DNA from: a virus | Direction: 5' to 3' (one strand) | DNA length: 55,533 bases | IMG/VR virus record: IMGVR_UViG_3300021425_000046 | Location: 1-55,533 of that record | Shown here: one piece after another, positions 1-10,100 of the stretch | Layout of the letters: every line of letters begins with the position of its first letter | Numbering within the stretch: position 1 is the stretch's first letter | The notes under the pieces: generated by a model | What the model was told of the DNA's origin: nothing | Databases searched by the model: none | Seen by the model: the letters and a program-made list of their open reading frames with translations, nothing else | Program-made: the position numbers and the translations under genes

Positions 1-1
1 G

Positions 2-3000
2 GACTTTAAGAAGCAACTTAATAGAAAGGTAGATCATCCAGAATTATACGAAGAACTACAACACATTCAACCACGTTATATGTGGGGTCAGAATGGATTG
101 TATGATCTTGAATTTAAATCTGATATTGATAGAGCAATATACTTTGCTGGTAAACTTAGCACCAAAGATACACCAGATAAAGTTGCTGTTAGAGCATGGT
201 TAAAAGATGTTACCAAATTAGATGTTCGTGAAGATTATAGAGAAGTCAAAGAATATCGTGATAAAATTTTAGCATTAATTCTACAACTGGTTAAATTATT
301 AGACCCACAAAAGCGTGAAGTAACTGTTCCTCCTGTGTATGATGGGTATTATCAAGATCCTCTAGAGGAAGATGAAGAGGAAGAAGATGAAGACGAAATT
401 GATGATGAGGAGTATGATGATCTTTATGGATCAAGCCTCGATGATTTATTGGCACAAACAAGGGAATCCACAGAAGATAATGAAGATGTAGAAGATCAGA
501 TAGAACAAAAGAAAGAAGAACTTGAAGACGCCGCTGAAGAAGAGCAAATAGAAGACGATGATGAAGGTGATATTGGATCAGAAGATGATATACCAGATGA
601 ATTGTTTGATGACACAATAGATCCTTCCGTATTAGAAGAGATCATCAACAAACGAAAAGGTAAGACAGGAACAAAAGAAAAAAAATCTTACTACGTTTCT
701 AATACAAAATTACTGCAAGGTATTACTCAAAGTTTAGCAGCAGTTACTGGACAACTTGAGCAGGTCAATCAATCTCTGCTTGAACAGAACCAGTTAATTC
801 AAACTAACATTGATCTTAACTTAGCATCACTTGAAGCATTGCAGGCACAGGACGATATTCTCACCACAAAGTTTGATGCTATACTCAATGCATTCCAACA
901 GCAGTATGAAGCATCACAGAAAGCAGAAGAGGATGCTAAGAGATTAAAAGCAGAGCAAAAATTAGAAGGTCAAATATCTACCGCAGGAACAGAAGATCCA
1001 GAAGATCTAACTAAAGGTGGTAAAGGTGGAGGAAGAAGAAATAGAATACAGCAATATTTTAGAAAGAGATTAGTAAGACAACTCTACAGAAAACTACCTA
1101 GACAGGTAAGATCTTTGCGAACTAGAGCAAGGAAGTTGCAGAGAATGCCTGGCAGAGCAGTAGGCAGGATTAAAAATGCTACTGCTAGTAGAATGTCTAG
1201 GATGCTCCCGCCTAGAGTATCTAACTTTGGGAAGAACATTGCGACTGCTAGAGCTGCCACAAAAGGTATGGGTGGATTCTCTAAGATCAAAGGAGTTGGT
1301 AAAAATATTCCTGGTCTGAAACAAGCACTTGCTGTTTGGGAATATGGAGATAGAAAATCAGCAGGACAATCTGATATGCAAGCAGCAGCAGGTGTTGGTG
1401 GTGGACTTGCTGGTGCTGCCGCTGGTGCTGCGATTGGAACGATGCTGTTTCCTGGCGTGGGAACAGTTGCTGGTCTTTTAATTGGTGCTGCGTTCAGCGC
1501 TGCTGGAGCATACGCTGGAGGCAAAATTGCAGATACAATTACTGGCGTAGAAGATAAACAGTATGAGCAAGGAACAGATTACGCAAAACCAGGAACTGCA
1601 ATGCTTCATGGCACTGAGTTGCTGATTGATAAAGATAAGCAAGGTGATTTGTATGGTGTTGATACTGTTGGTGCTACATTAATTGCAGCAACTTCTAAAT
1701 TTATTACTGGTTTGGGACCAGCAGGTGCTGCAGTTGCTCCATTGTTTGAGCAGAAAGCAGCGCCACTCATTCAGTTGTTTGGTGCTCCTGCTACCACAGC
1801 ACAGACAAATGTTGGTGGTGGGTTCCCATCAATAGGATCTATATTTAAGAAGGTAGAAAAAAAGAAAGAAGATAAAACTGATAAAGAAGAAGATTTTGGT
1901 AAAGATTTTGATGATTTGATGAAGGGAGATTCTGAATCGTTTGCTGAAAAATTATTGAAGATGATTGACCCAAGAAATATCTTTGGAAATATTTTATCAT
2001 TGATTAATAATAGAACAGATGCTCCAGAGTTTAATGGTGATAGTTTGATGGCGGAAGGTGGGGAAGCAGTTGCTTCTGGAGATATAACAAGTCAGTATGG
2101 ATGGAGATGGGGTAAAATGCACGCTGGTATTGACATTGCCAGTGCGAAGTTTAAACAAGGAACACCTATTTCGGTTATAAAACCAGGCGTTGTTAAGTTT
2201 GCTGGTTGGCAAGATCCAAACAATCATAAAAGAGGATGGGGACAGTTTGTTGCTATTCAACATGATGATGGAACTGCATCATTGTATGGTCACTTAGATC
2301 AAATTAATGTAACTCAAGGACAAAGAATTGAACCAGATGCAACTGGTAAGTTTCCTGTTATAGGAAAACTTGGTAACACAGGTAGTTCTACAGGAGCACA
2401 CTTACACTTTGAAGTTGGAACTGGTTGGACTGGAGGAACATTAACGGGTCACATTGATCCAGCACCAGTTGTTGGGCAATACTTACGTGGTGGTGGCAAC
2501 GTCAAGAAAAAAGAAACAACCAGTGATGCTCCAACTGCAAAACTTGAAACACCAACAAGTGGGCAAGACATTACTCAAAACTTTGGCATGAAAACTGGAC
2601 AAGAAAAATTCTTTACTTCTAGAAATAAACAATATAAAGCACATAAGACAGCAAAAGGATTTGAATTTTTTGATGGTGCATTGAGAATGGATACTACGGG
2701 GGGTAGAAATAATCAACTTGTTAGAGATTTTATGGAGTCGCAAGGTGTTCAATTTGAAAGAACAGAAGCGGCAAGTGTAGCAGACGACTTCATGCGTCAG
2801 AATAATATTCAACCACCACCTCCACCTAAGTATGATTTTATAAACACTAAGGGAACAGATGAATCTGCTGTGTATATGGTAGTGAATCAACAGCAGGCAC
2901 CAGCAAAAGCAGCAGATCTTGGTGTTAGATTTGTTCAAGATGGTAGTAGATGGATAACTGATAAAGAATATGATGTCAAAACATTAGAAAAACTTCGTTT

Positions 3001-3013
3001 ATCCTTACAATAA
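2..3013 (+). CDS. Virion protein with M23 peptidase domain (5' end outside window)
   Basis: The reading frame is open from base 2 without a stop, so the gene starts before the window. The ATG at 80 is only the first internal Met (977 aa from there, 1003 visible). Numbered from that Met: an extremely Asp/Glu-rich stretch at about 95-190, a coiled-coil-like Gln-rich stretch at 205-285, a basic Arg-rich stretch at 320-380, a Gly/Ala hydrophobic hairpin at 440-485, then an M23/LytM peptidase domain at about 670-800. The zinc-site residues are visible: H681-x3-D685, H738 (GHL) and H774-L-H776. M23 enzymes cut peptidoglycan cross-bridges, so a tail-associated role in penetrating the wall is inferred. 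A short motif (LHGTEL-LI) recurs in the next gene as LHGTEALL. Tape-measure or hub-associated roles are alternatives. The peptidase domain is a confident call; the exact place in the virion is not. Confidence 0.8.
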   Translation, partial: DFKKQLNRKVDHPELYEELQHIQPRYMWGQNGLYDLEFKSDIDRAIYFAGKLSTKDTPDKVAVRAWLKDVTKLDVREDYREVKEYRDKILALILQLVKLLDPQKREVTVPPVYDGYYQDPLEEDEEEEDEDEIDDEEYDDLYGSSLDDLLAQTRESTEDNEDVEDQIEQKKEELEDAAEEEQIEDDDEGDIGSEDDIPDELFDDTIDPSVLEEIINKRKGKTGTKEKKSYYVSNTKLLQGITQSLAAVTGQLEQVNQSLLEQNQLIQTNIDLNLASLEALQAQDDILTTKFDAILNAFQQQYEASQKAEEDAKRLKAEQKLEGQISTAGTEDPEDLTKGGKGGGRRNRIQQYFRKRLVRQLYRKLPRQVRSLRTRARKLQRMPGRAVGRIKNATASRMSRMLPPRVSNFGKNIATARAATKGMGGFSKIKGVGKNIPGLKQALAVWEYGDRKSAGQSDMQAAAGVGGGLAGAAAGAAIGTMLFPGVGTVAGLLIGAAFSAAGAYAGGKIADTITGVEDKQYEQGTDYAKPGTAMLHGTELLIDKDKQGDLYGVDTVGATLIAATSKFITGLGPAGAAVAPLFEQKAAPLIQLFGAPATTAQTNVGGGFPSIGSIFKKVEKKKEDKTDKEEDFGKDFDDLMKGDSESFAEKLLKMIDPRNIFGNILSLINNRTDAPEFNGDSLMAEGGEAVASGDITSQYGWRWGKMHAGIDIASAKFKQGTPISVIKPGVVKFAGWQDPNNHKRGWGQFVAIQHDDGTASLYGHLDQINVTQGQRIEPDATGKFPVIGKLGNTGSSTGAHLHFEVGTGWTGGTLTGHIDPAPVVGQYLRGGGNVKKKETTSDAPTAKLETPTSGQDITQNFGMKTGQEKFFTSRNKQYKAHKTAKGFEFFDGALRMDTTGGRNNQLVRDFMESQGVQFERTEAASVADDFMRQNNIQPPPPPKYDFINTKGTDESAVYMVVNQQQAPAKAADLGVRFVQDGSRWITDKEYDVKTLEKLRLSLQ

Positions 3014-3016
3014 ATA
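3009..3016 (+). promoter_or_regulatory. T4-type late promoter AATAAATA
   Basis: AATAAATA matches the T4 late consensus TATAAATA in all but one base. The TAA stop of the upstream gene (3011-3013) lies inside it. The next gene starts at 3037 after a Shine-Dalgarno AGGAAGG. Confidence 0.6.
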
Positions 3017-3036
3017 TCACTAGGAAGGTATAACAA

Positions 3037-5688
3037 ATGTCAGCAGGAACCGAAGGTTACGTAGATACTAGGGGAAGTTCTACTTTCCTAGAAGATTCTA
3101 TTGGAACTATGATTTCCAAGGTTCTTGCTGCAAAAGTTCTTGCAGATAAGGAAAGAAAGTTTGCTCAAAAGAAAGCATTAGAACAAGGAATTGATGAAGC
3201 ACAATTCAATTCAATGTTTCCTCGTGGTGATTTCTTTAAGAAAGCATTGGTTGGTGAGTTTGGAGGATTCAAACTAAAGAAAAAGAAACAAGAACTTGCT
3301 GCACTCTATAGAAAAGCATTACTAGTTGGTAAAGTAACTAAGAATAAAAAGTTACGTGGTAGAGTTGCCAATCAACTCAAACAATCATTAATATATTCTA
3401 AGGCAAATTTAAAGAATGCTAAGAAGTTCCGTAGTCAGTTTGACTATACTGATTATGAAGATTACCTAGCACCACAGAGTGAAAAGATTCCCAGCACTAG
3501 GAAAAGAGTAAAGAATGCTATCGATGGTGGAGGTGGTAAGAGAGTTTCTAGGGAACAGATCATTGAATCGATTGATGCTATCGCAAAGTCAATTGAAAAA
3601 ACAGCACAATCAATTACACAATCATCCTCTTCTGTTTATGGCACACTGATTGTATCGAACCAACTACAGGCAGACGTAGCACAAGATCTTAAAGTAAGAA
3701 ACACTACGCTCGAAGATAAACTACAGAAGTTAGTTGATGTAATCTCAAATCAAACTCAAGTTCAAAAAGATATTGTTGACAAACGTGAAGATATACAACA
3801 AGAAGCACAGTTAGAAAGAAAAACTGTTGCTGCTGGTTCAGAAACACCAGATGATTTGAAAACAAAAGAAAATGAACGCAAGATGTATTCATCTTTTGCA
3901 GATGAATCAGATATGATGGCTGCTTATGGTTATGGTTACGAACCACCTGTGGTTAGACCAGTATCTGGAATGATGAATGATCTTCCTAGTATGGAAGCAT
4001 ATGGTTATCCAAAGGCAGAGAAAGGTGGTATGTTCTCTGGCAAAGGTGGTCTTGAATTGCATGGAACGGAAGCACTACTATCACCAGATGGAGCTGCCAA
4101 GATAGTTTCTGGTCCCGATAGTGGTTACTTACATAACATTGATGAACCGACAACTGTAGTTCCACTGGATAATAATTACACACAAGGAGAAAGAAGTGCG
4201 GTTACTGGTAAGATAGAACCAAATCCAAGAACACCAGTAATTCCTAAACCAAAACTTCAGCAGTTTGAAATGGGAACGCAAAATACTTTGAACAATACTA
4301 ATAATGTTAATGCTCTAACCATGAACAATGACCTGACACAATCATTGATTGATGCTGCGAGTTTACTACCAATGGCAGCAGGTGGAGGAACACTTGCAAT
4401 GACAAATGAATACCTAAGTACTATGGGTAGTTCTGGTGATGATGTTAGACCATTGATTCAGCAAAACTCTAGAGCACTTTCCAATGTATTTGGTTTGCCT
4501 TCAACTATTGTAAGCAAAGCATCTGGAACTAGAACAGTAGGCAAAACAAAAGAGGAAGAACAAAAGAAAGAAGAAGATACAGGAAAGAAGAAAAGTCTAT
4601 TTGAAAAGATGAAGGAAGGTTTCGGTAAGTTTATGGAACTTCTCGGCAAGAAAATAGAAGAAGGTAACGGCGGCGGTGGCGGCGGTGGAGGTGGCGGTGG
4701 AGGTGGATCTGGTATGGGTGCTGGAAGCACTGCCGAAAGAAATGCTGCTGCATTCTTGTCAACATTAGAAGGTGGTGGGGGACAAACAGCAGCAGATACT
4801 ATGCAAGTAATGTTGAATAGAGCTGCTAATGCCCAAGCAGGTGGTTCCATGAAGGCATACGGAACTTCTTTATTCGATCAAATAACTGCAAGAGAACAAT
4901 TTTCTCCTTTTTCTGCTGCAATTTATGGAGGTAGTGCTGATTCTGCTGCCGCTAAAAAATATGGTCATATCACGAAAGCATTGGGAAGCACCCCAGAAGA
5001 AAGAAAGAAAAAATTATTAGAAATTGCTGATGGTCCAGATGGATTAGTTAATTTGCAAAAATTATTTAATGCGGGTAGTGCAGGTCATGCTGCTGAAGTA
5101 TTAAAAGATTTTGAAAGTGATGGTGCTATGGCGAAGGCAGCAAGAGAATTTGTTGGACAATCAATGTCATTTAGAGGATATGAAACGGAAGGATCGAGAA
5201 GAAGAGCACAAGGTGGTAATTATATATTTGGTGGTGGTGCTCACACTGGAATGCTTGGTAAAGTATCTGCTGCTCCAGTAAAACCAGTTACTCCAGTTGC
5301 AAGCAACAGAAGAAATCAACGTGGAGGAAAAACAGCTTTAGAAAGAGCAGACCCATCCAAATCATTATCACCAGAGCAATATAAAGCACAGCAACAAGCA
5401 ATAAGAGAAGCAGATTCTCAAGGATTAACTGGAACTGCAAGAGCAGAATATATTGCACAAAAAGTTGAAGCAGTTATGAGTCCTATATTCCAACGACCAG
5501 CACAACCTTCTGGAATGGATCAGTTGTCTAGTGCTCCTGCTTCATCCAACCCAATGATTGTGGCATTAAATACACCAGCACCATCACAAACTTCGACCGC
5601 AGGAACTGCACCACAATCAAATGCAGAGACCGCAACAGTTGGTAGAGGTTCTAACCCACTTAAAGGATCAGGATTGTATATAGGATAA
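3037..5688 (+). CDS. Virion protein with probable SleB-like cell-wall hydrolase domain
   Basis: 883 aa, start supported by AGGAAGG eight bases upstream. N-terminal 150 residues are basic and Lys-rich; residues about 180-270 look helical or coiled coil. A segment near 330-345 (GLELHGTEALLSPDG) resembles one in the preceding protein. A pure Gly run of over ten residues near 544-557 is a flexible linker. The segment at about 565-690 has the pattern of SleB-type hydrolases: AADTMQVMLNRA, then REQFSPF, then a helical tail. SleB enzymes cleave peptidoglycan glycan strands, so this could complement the M23 peptidase upstream. The C-terminus is Pro/Ala/Gln-rich and low complexity. The hydrolase call rests on motif resemblance only; a structural protein with a degenerate fold is possible. 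Confidence 0.6.
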   Translation: MSAGTEGYVDTRGSSTFLEDSIGTMISKVLAAKVLADKERKFAQKKALEQGIDEAQFNSMFPRGDFFKKALVGEFGGFKLKKKKQELAALYRKALLVGKVTKNKKLRGRVANQLKQSLIYSKANLKNAKKFRSQFDYTDYEDYLAPQSEKIPSTRKRVKNAIDGGGGKRVSREQIIESIDAIAKSIEKTAQSITQSSSSVYGTLIVSNQLQADVAQDLKVRNTTLEDKLQKLVDVISNQTQVQKDIVDKREDIQQEAQLERKTVAAGSETPDDLKTKENERKMYSSFADESDMMAAYGYGYEPPVVRPVSGMMNDLPSMEAYGYPKAEKGGMFSGKGGLELHGTEALLSPDGAAKIVSGPDSGYLHNIDEPTTVVPLDNNYTQGERSAVTGKIEPNPRTPVIPKPKLQQFEMGTQNTLNNTNNVNALTMNNDLTQSLIDAASLLPMAAGGGTLAMTNEYLSTMGSSGDDVRPLIQQNSRALSNVFGLPSTIVSKASGTRTVGKTKEEEQKKEEDTGKKKSLFEKMKEGFGKFMELLGKKIEEGNGGGGGGGGGGGGGSGMGAGSTAERNAAAFLSTLEGGGGQTAADTMQVMLNRAANAQAGGSMKAYGTSLFDQITAREQFSPFSAAIYGGSADSAAAKKYGHITKALGSTPEERKKKLLEIADGPDGLVNLQKLFNAGSAGHAAEVLKDFESDGAMAKAAREFVGQSMSFRGYETEGSRRRAQGGNYIFGGGAHTGMLGKVSAAPVKPVTPVASNRRNQRGGKTALERADPSKSLSPEQYKAQQQAIREADSQGLTGTARAEYIAQKVEAVMSPIFQRPAQPSGMDQLSSAPASSNPMIVALNTPAPSQTSTAGTAPQSNAETATVGRGSNPLKGSGLYIG

Positions 5689-7112
5689 TGTCAAACAAAT
5701 TTCCCTACGCTTCTAGTTTTAAACTAAAGCAAGTAAAAATATATCAGGTTGAATCTGACAAAGCATATGACATCACACAAATGGTGTCTAAGTTTGATTA
5801 CTTTGAAAACATCCATTACCCAACTACATCTGCTAGGTTGTTGCTGGTTGATAGTGCGGAGAACTTGATTGCTTCTTTGCCCATTCAAGGATTTGAAAAG
5901 GTTGAGATAACTTTAGAAGCATCTAATAATCAAACGTATGAATATTCTTTTAGGGTATATAAAGTAGATAATAGATTTGGTGCTGATAGGTTCCAAGCAT
6001 ACTCACTTGGATTGATTTCAACAGAAGCACTACTCAATGAAGGAGTTAGAGTTGCTAAGACACTAAGAGGTAAACCTGATGCTATTGTGAAGGAAATACT
6101 GCAGTCATATTTGAAGACCGAGAAAGAAATTTATACTGATAAATCTGTATATAATATTGTATTCCAACCAGGAAAGAAGACACCTTTCTCCATTATTAAT
6201 TCGATTAAAACCAAAGCAGTTCCAGAAGGAACGTCAGTAAAATCAAAAGGCAAATCATCTACAGCAAAATCTGGTAGTGGTGGAGGAGGAGCATCTGATG
6301 TTCCAGCAACAGATAAAGCGGACTACTCATCCGCTGGTGGAACTGCTGGTTATTTTTTCTATGAAAATAGAGAAGGATACTTTTTCAGATCTGTTGATGG
6401 ATTATGTTCATCAGATAAATTCAATGGACAAAAACCAGTAGCAACTTATGTCCAGGAGAATAAAGATGTAGGTGGTCCACCAGATAGAAAGATCTTGGAC
6501 ATTGATTTCAATAATGAGATTGATGTCATGGGCAAACTTAGAATGGGTGCTTTCTCATCTCTAATTTGTTTCTATAACTACAGCACTGGAGCGTATGAAG
6601 AGTATGTTTATTCACTAGCAAAAGAATATGAGAACATGGGACATATGGGATCGCAAAAAGGATTGCCATATGGACAGAAAGAATTATCAAAGTATCCAAC
6701 TAGAATCATGAGTGTTCTTCTCGATCACGAGACATGGTTCGATGGAGAAGAAACCGCATCACCAGAGGAGAGAGATGGAGCGAATGGAAAAACATCTGGC
6801 TTTCCAGATTTTCAAAAGTATTATATATCTCAGTCAATTTCTAGATATCATTCACTAGAAAATCAAAAGGTAAATCTAACTGTTACTGGCAACCCTGCGT
6901 TAAAGATTGGGGATAAGATAGAGATTCTAATCCCCAATCAAATCCCAACTGCCAACAGAGCGCAGGCATTGTATGACAGTGAGCATAGCGGAACGTATTT
7001 GATCTCGGAAGTGAACCATGCCTTCAGTCCAAAGGATCAGAAATGCACCACCTATCTTACACTAATTAGAGATTCATATGGAAGACAAGATAGTGCTTCC
7101 AAGGTTAAATAA
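5688..7112 (+). CDS. Baseplate central hub protein, gp27-like
   Basis: 474 aa. Its ATG shares one base with the upstream stop (TAATG), so translation is coupled. The N-terminus (SSFKLKQVKIYQVE, then a segment about local deformation of the frame and 'YSFRVYKVDNR') and the position directly before a gp5-like OB-fold protein fit the T4 gp27 family, whose trimer forms the tube-to-spike adaptor of the baseplate. T4 gp27 is 391 aa; the extra length here includes a Ser/Gly-rich insert near residues 192-215. The C-terminal part (GDKIEILIPNQ, then SGTYLISEVNHAFS) looks like the second tube-like barrel typical of hub proteins. Family assignment is from pattern and synteny. Confidence 0.65.
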   Translation: MSNKFPYASSFKLKQVKIYQVESDKAYDITQMVSKFDYFENIHYPTTSARLLLVDSAENLIASLPIQGFEKVEITLEASNNQTYEYSFRVYKVDNRFGADRFQAYSLGLISTEALLNEGVRVAKTLRGKPDAIVKEILQSYLKTEKEIYTDKSVYNIVFQPGKKTPFSIINSIKTKAVPEGTSVKSKGKSSTAKSGSGGGGASDVPATDKADYSSAGGTAGYFFYENREGYFFRSVDGLCSSDKFNGQKPVATYVQENKDVGGPPDRKILDIDFNNEIDVMGKLRMGAFSSLICFYNYSTGAYEEYVYSLAKEYENMGHMGSQKGLPYGQKELSKYPTRIMSVLLDHETWFDGEETASPEERDGANGKTSGFPDFQKYYISQSISRYHSLENQKVNLTVTGNPALKIGDKIEILIPNQIPTANRAQALYDSEHSGTYLISEVNHAFSPKDQKCTTYLTLIRDSYGRQDSASKVK

Positions 7113-7115
7113 ATA
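7108..7115 (+). promoter_or_regulatory. T4-type late promoter AATAAATA
   Basis: AATAAATA contains the stop codon TAA (7110-7112) of the hub gene and lies 20 bases before the gp5-like start. Confidence 0.6.
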
Positions 7116-7135
7116 GGTAATAAAACTCCTTCAGT

Positions 7136-10100
7136 ATGGATCCAGTATTAACATCACTATTTCCTGTTCATCAGATTGGTGCTGACGGATTCAATTGGTG
7201 GATCGGTCAGATCGAATCAAATAAGAATGACGATCCTAAGAATTCTGGTAGGTATCGAGTAAGAATTGTTGGTCAGCATCTAAAGACGTGTGATGCTACA
7301 CCAACTGAAGAATTGCCATGGGCAAATGTAGTAATGCCAGTCACTACCCCATGGTCTGATGGTGGTGTTACTGGAGCATCTGTTAATCTTAATCAAGGTA
7401 ACTGGGTAGTAGGATTCTATCTTGATAATGACAAACAGAAGCCAATCATCATGGGTTCTGTTGGACACACTGCAGGCTCTACATTACTCAAGAACGTAGA
7501 GGAAGATCCAAATCCAGGCGAAACTTGTAAGTCATTTACCACATTTCTTTCTCCCGATAGAAACCCATACAAGCACGAACCTTTACCAGATAAAGATAAA
7601 ACTAATGCTCCAGCAGCAACTACATCTACTGCAACTGCTGGAGATAAACCAACCACAATAGGACAAGCTGGACTGCCTGCTAATGCAGTTCCAGAAAAAC
7701 ATGCAGCTAATTTCTATGCTTTGTTTGCAGAGAATAGTGCAACCAATCCAACTGGCGCTAAGATTTGTGTAGAGATTGCTGACCCTAAATGTGGATCCGA
7801 AAGTGATCTTAGAGGTGGACTAACTAATATCTTAGGTGATATGTTAGCAGCTAACCAGCAATCTGGTGGTCAACTTGGTGATTTTTATGTGAGTAAAGTT
7901 AGTGGAGAGATGACACGATACCTGGACGTAGGTAGGTATCATGTTAACCGAGCTATTAGATTGGTTAAGAGTTTTATTGCTAGAGTTAAGGGTGAACTAA
8001 TCAAACTCATTCGTCAAGGTGTTGACTTTTTAATTGAGAATGCACTAACCGTAGAAGTAGCAGCTGGAGAACTGGGTAATGTAAACACTGGTCCCGTTGC
8101 ACCTGATCTTGGTATTGAACCATTCCAACCTGTAGTGAAAAGAGAATCAAGATTAAAAGATATTCAAGAATTTCTTGATAATACTTTAGCAGAACTTGGA
8201 TGTAGCATTGAAGATATTACAGATAGAATTGCTCAGTGGTTGACTGATCTTCTTCTTGGTCTGTTGATGGATGCTTTCAATGCTGCTACATGTCTTGTAG
8301 ATACTGTAGTAAATGGAGTTATCAATCAAATTATTTCTTTCCTTGAAGGATTAATTTCTACGGTGATGGGTCCGATCCAAGCGATTCTTTCTATAGCATC
8401 AGCGCCACTTAACTTAATTGGATCTGCTATCAATACTATTCTTGGACTTCTTGGTATATCATGTGACGGTCCAGCACAAAGCTGTCAAAAAGTTAAAAAA
8501 GAATGCACCGAATGTGATAGTGATGAGAAAGGTGATTGGTTAGATGATTTGATTAGTCAGATTGAAAACGGGGAACTTGCTGGAAATTCTGTTTGTTCTG
8601 ATGCTAAACAGTTTCCAAAAATTAGAGATACAAAAGTCGTTGCTGTTGGTGGTGTCTTTACTCCAGCTCCTGGCTCTATCATTCCAGGCACAACGTCACC
8701 AACTGGAGGAACATCTAGTATATCCCTAAGCACTATTAATACTATTACTTACAGTTGTTCTGATATTGAAGTCACTGAAGGAAATTATGCCACCTTTATT
8801 GTTACAAGATCTGGCAACACCCTATTCTCCTCTAGTTTATCTTATATTATTTCCGATTTAACAGCAACTTACAACGAAGACTATACAGGGACAGTTATTG
8901 GTACAATTGGATTTGCTAGAGGAGAAAGAGAAAAGAAAATAAAGTTGAGAACATTTAGAGACAATAAGCGTGAAGGAATAGAACAATTTGAAATTGTTTT
9001 AAGACCAGAGACAACACCAAATGGAGTAACTCCTAGATTTCCTGATGGAAATACTTTTAGGTGTTCTATTAGTGATTTTAGATATCCAAACTACGGACCA
9101 ATAGGATCTACTCCAACAGTTCCTCCTGTGTCTACTACATCTTTAGTATCTATCTCACCAAGGGAATTAGTTTCGGTATCAAATCCACAGAGGAAGAGAT
9201 ATAATATTACATCTGACAAATCATACTATTATAATGGAGAAACAATTACGTTTACCATTACTACAGCAAATGTAGAAGATGACACAGTATTAAATTATCA
9301 GATAAGTGGTAGTATAAATGCTTCAGATATAGATGGTGATTTATCTGGAGAGATTATTATTGTTAATAATAGTGCCACATTAAAATTAAAAACAATTGCA
9401 GATGAAGAAACAACCACTGAGACATTGACACTAGATCTATTGAATACACCAGCTTTCAAAACTGTTTCTATTGTTGGTGATGATCTTCCAACTTATAATG
9501 TAGAAGCAGATAGAACAGTTGCCGAAGAAGGAGATACAATTACATATACTATAACAACAGCTAATGTTGATAATGGAACTACATTATCCTATACTTTATC
9601 TGGAGATATCAGCACTACTGATATCATTGGATTTGACTTGACTGGAACATTTGAAGTTCAAAATAATTCTGCCGAGGTTCAAATTCAGTTAGCTGAAGAT
9701 GGTATATTAGAAGATTCCGAATTGATTACTTTTACTATCGATAACACCACTGCTTCTGCTGATGTTATTATTCTCCCTGAAGATATTATTGTAGAAGTAG
9801 AAGATCTTACGACAGTCACTGTAAAATCTGATAAGTTATCTTATGACGAAGGAGAAACAATATCATATACAATTACAACGACAAATGTACCTGATGGTAC
9901 TGTGTTCCAATACTCATTGTTTGGCACATCGATTACACCTAGCGATATTTCTGGTGGATCATTGTATGGAACATTTATTGTCTTAGATAATAAAGCTAAA
10001 GTTTACGTAGGCATTGAAGAAGATTTAACTATCGAACGTGATGAAACATTAACATTTACTATTAATGGAACTGGTGCGTCAACACAAGTTATTATTAATG

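Noticed and set aside
291-617. Long open frame on the minus strand opposite the acidic region
   Set aside because: His/Leu-rich composition is the mirror of Asp/Glu codons on the other strand; no SD or promoter.
1084-1524. 146-codon minus-strand frame
   Set aside because: Pro/Ala-rich product mirrors the Gly/Ala repeats of the real gene; no start signal.
4666-4710. Gly-codon tandem repeat as a CRISPR or satellite-like element
   Set aside because: It is a run of GGN codons encoding a Gly linker; no spacers or repeat units.
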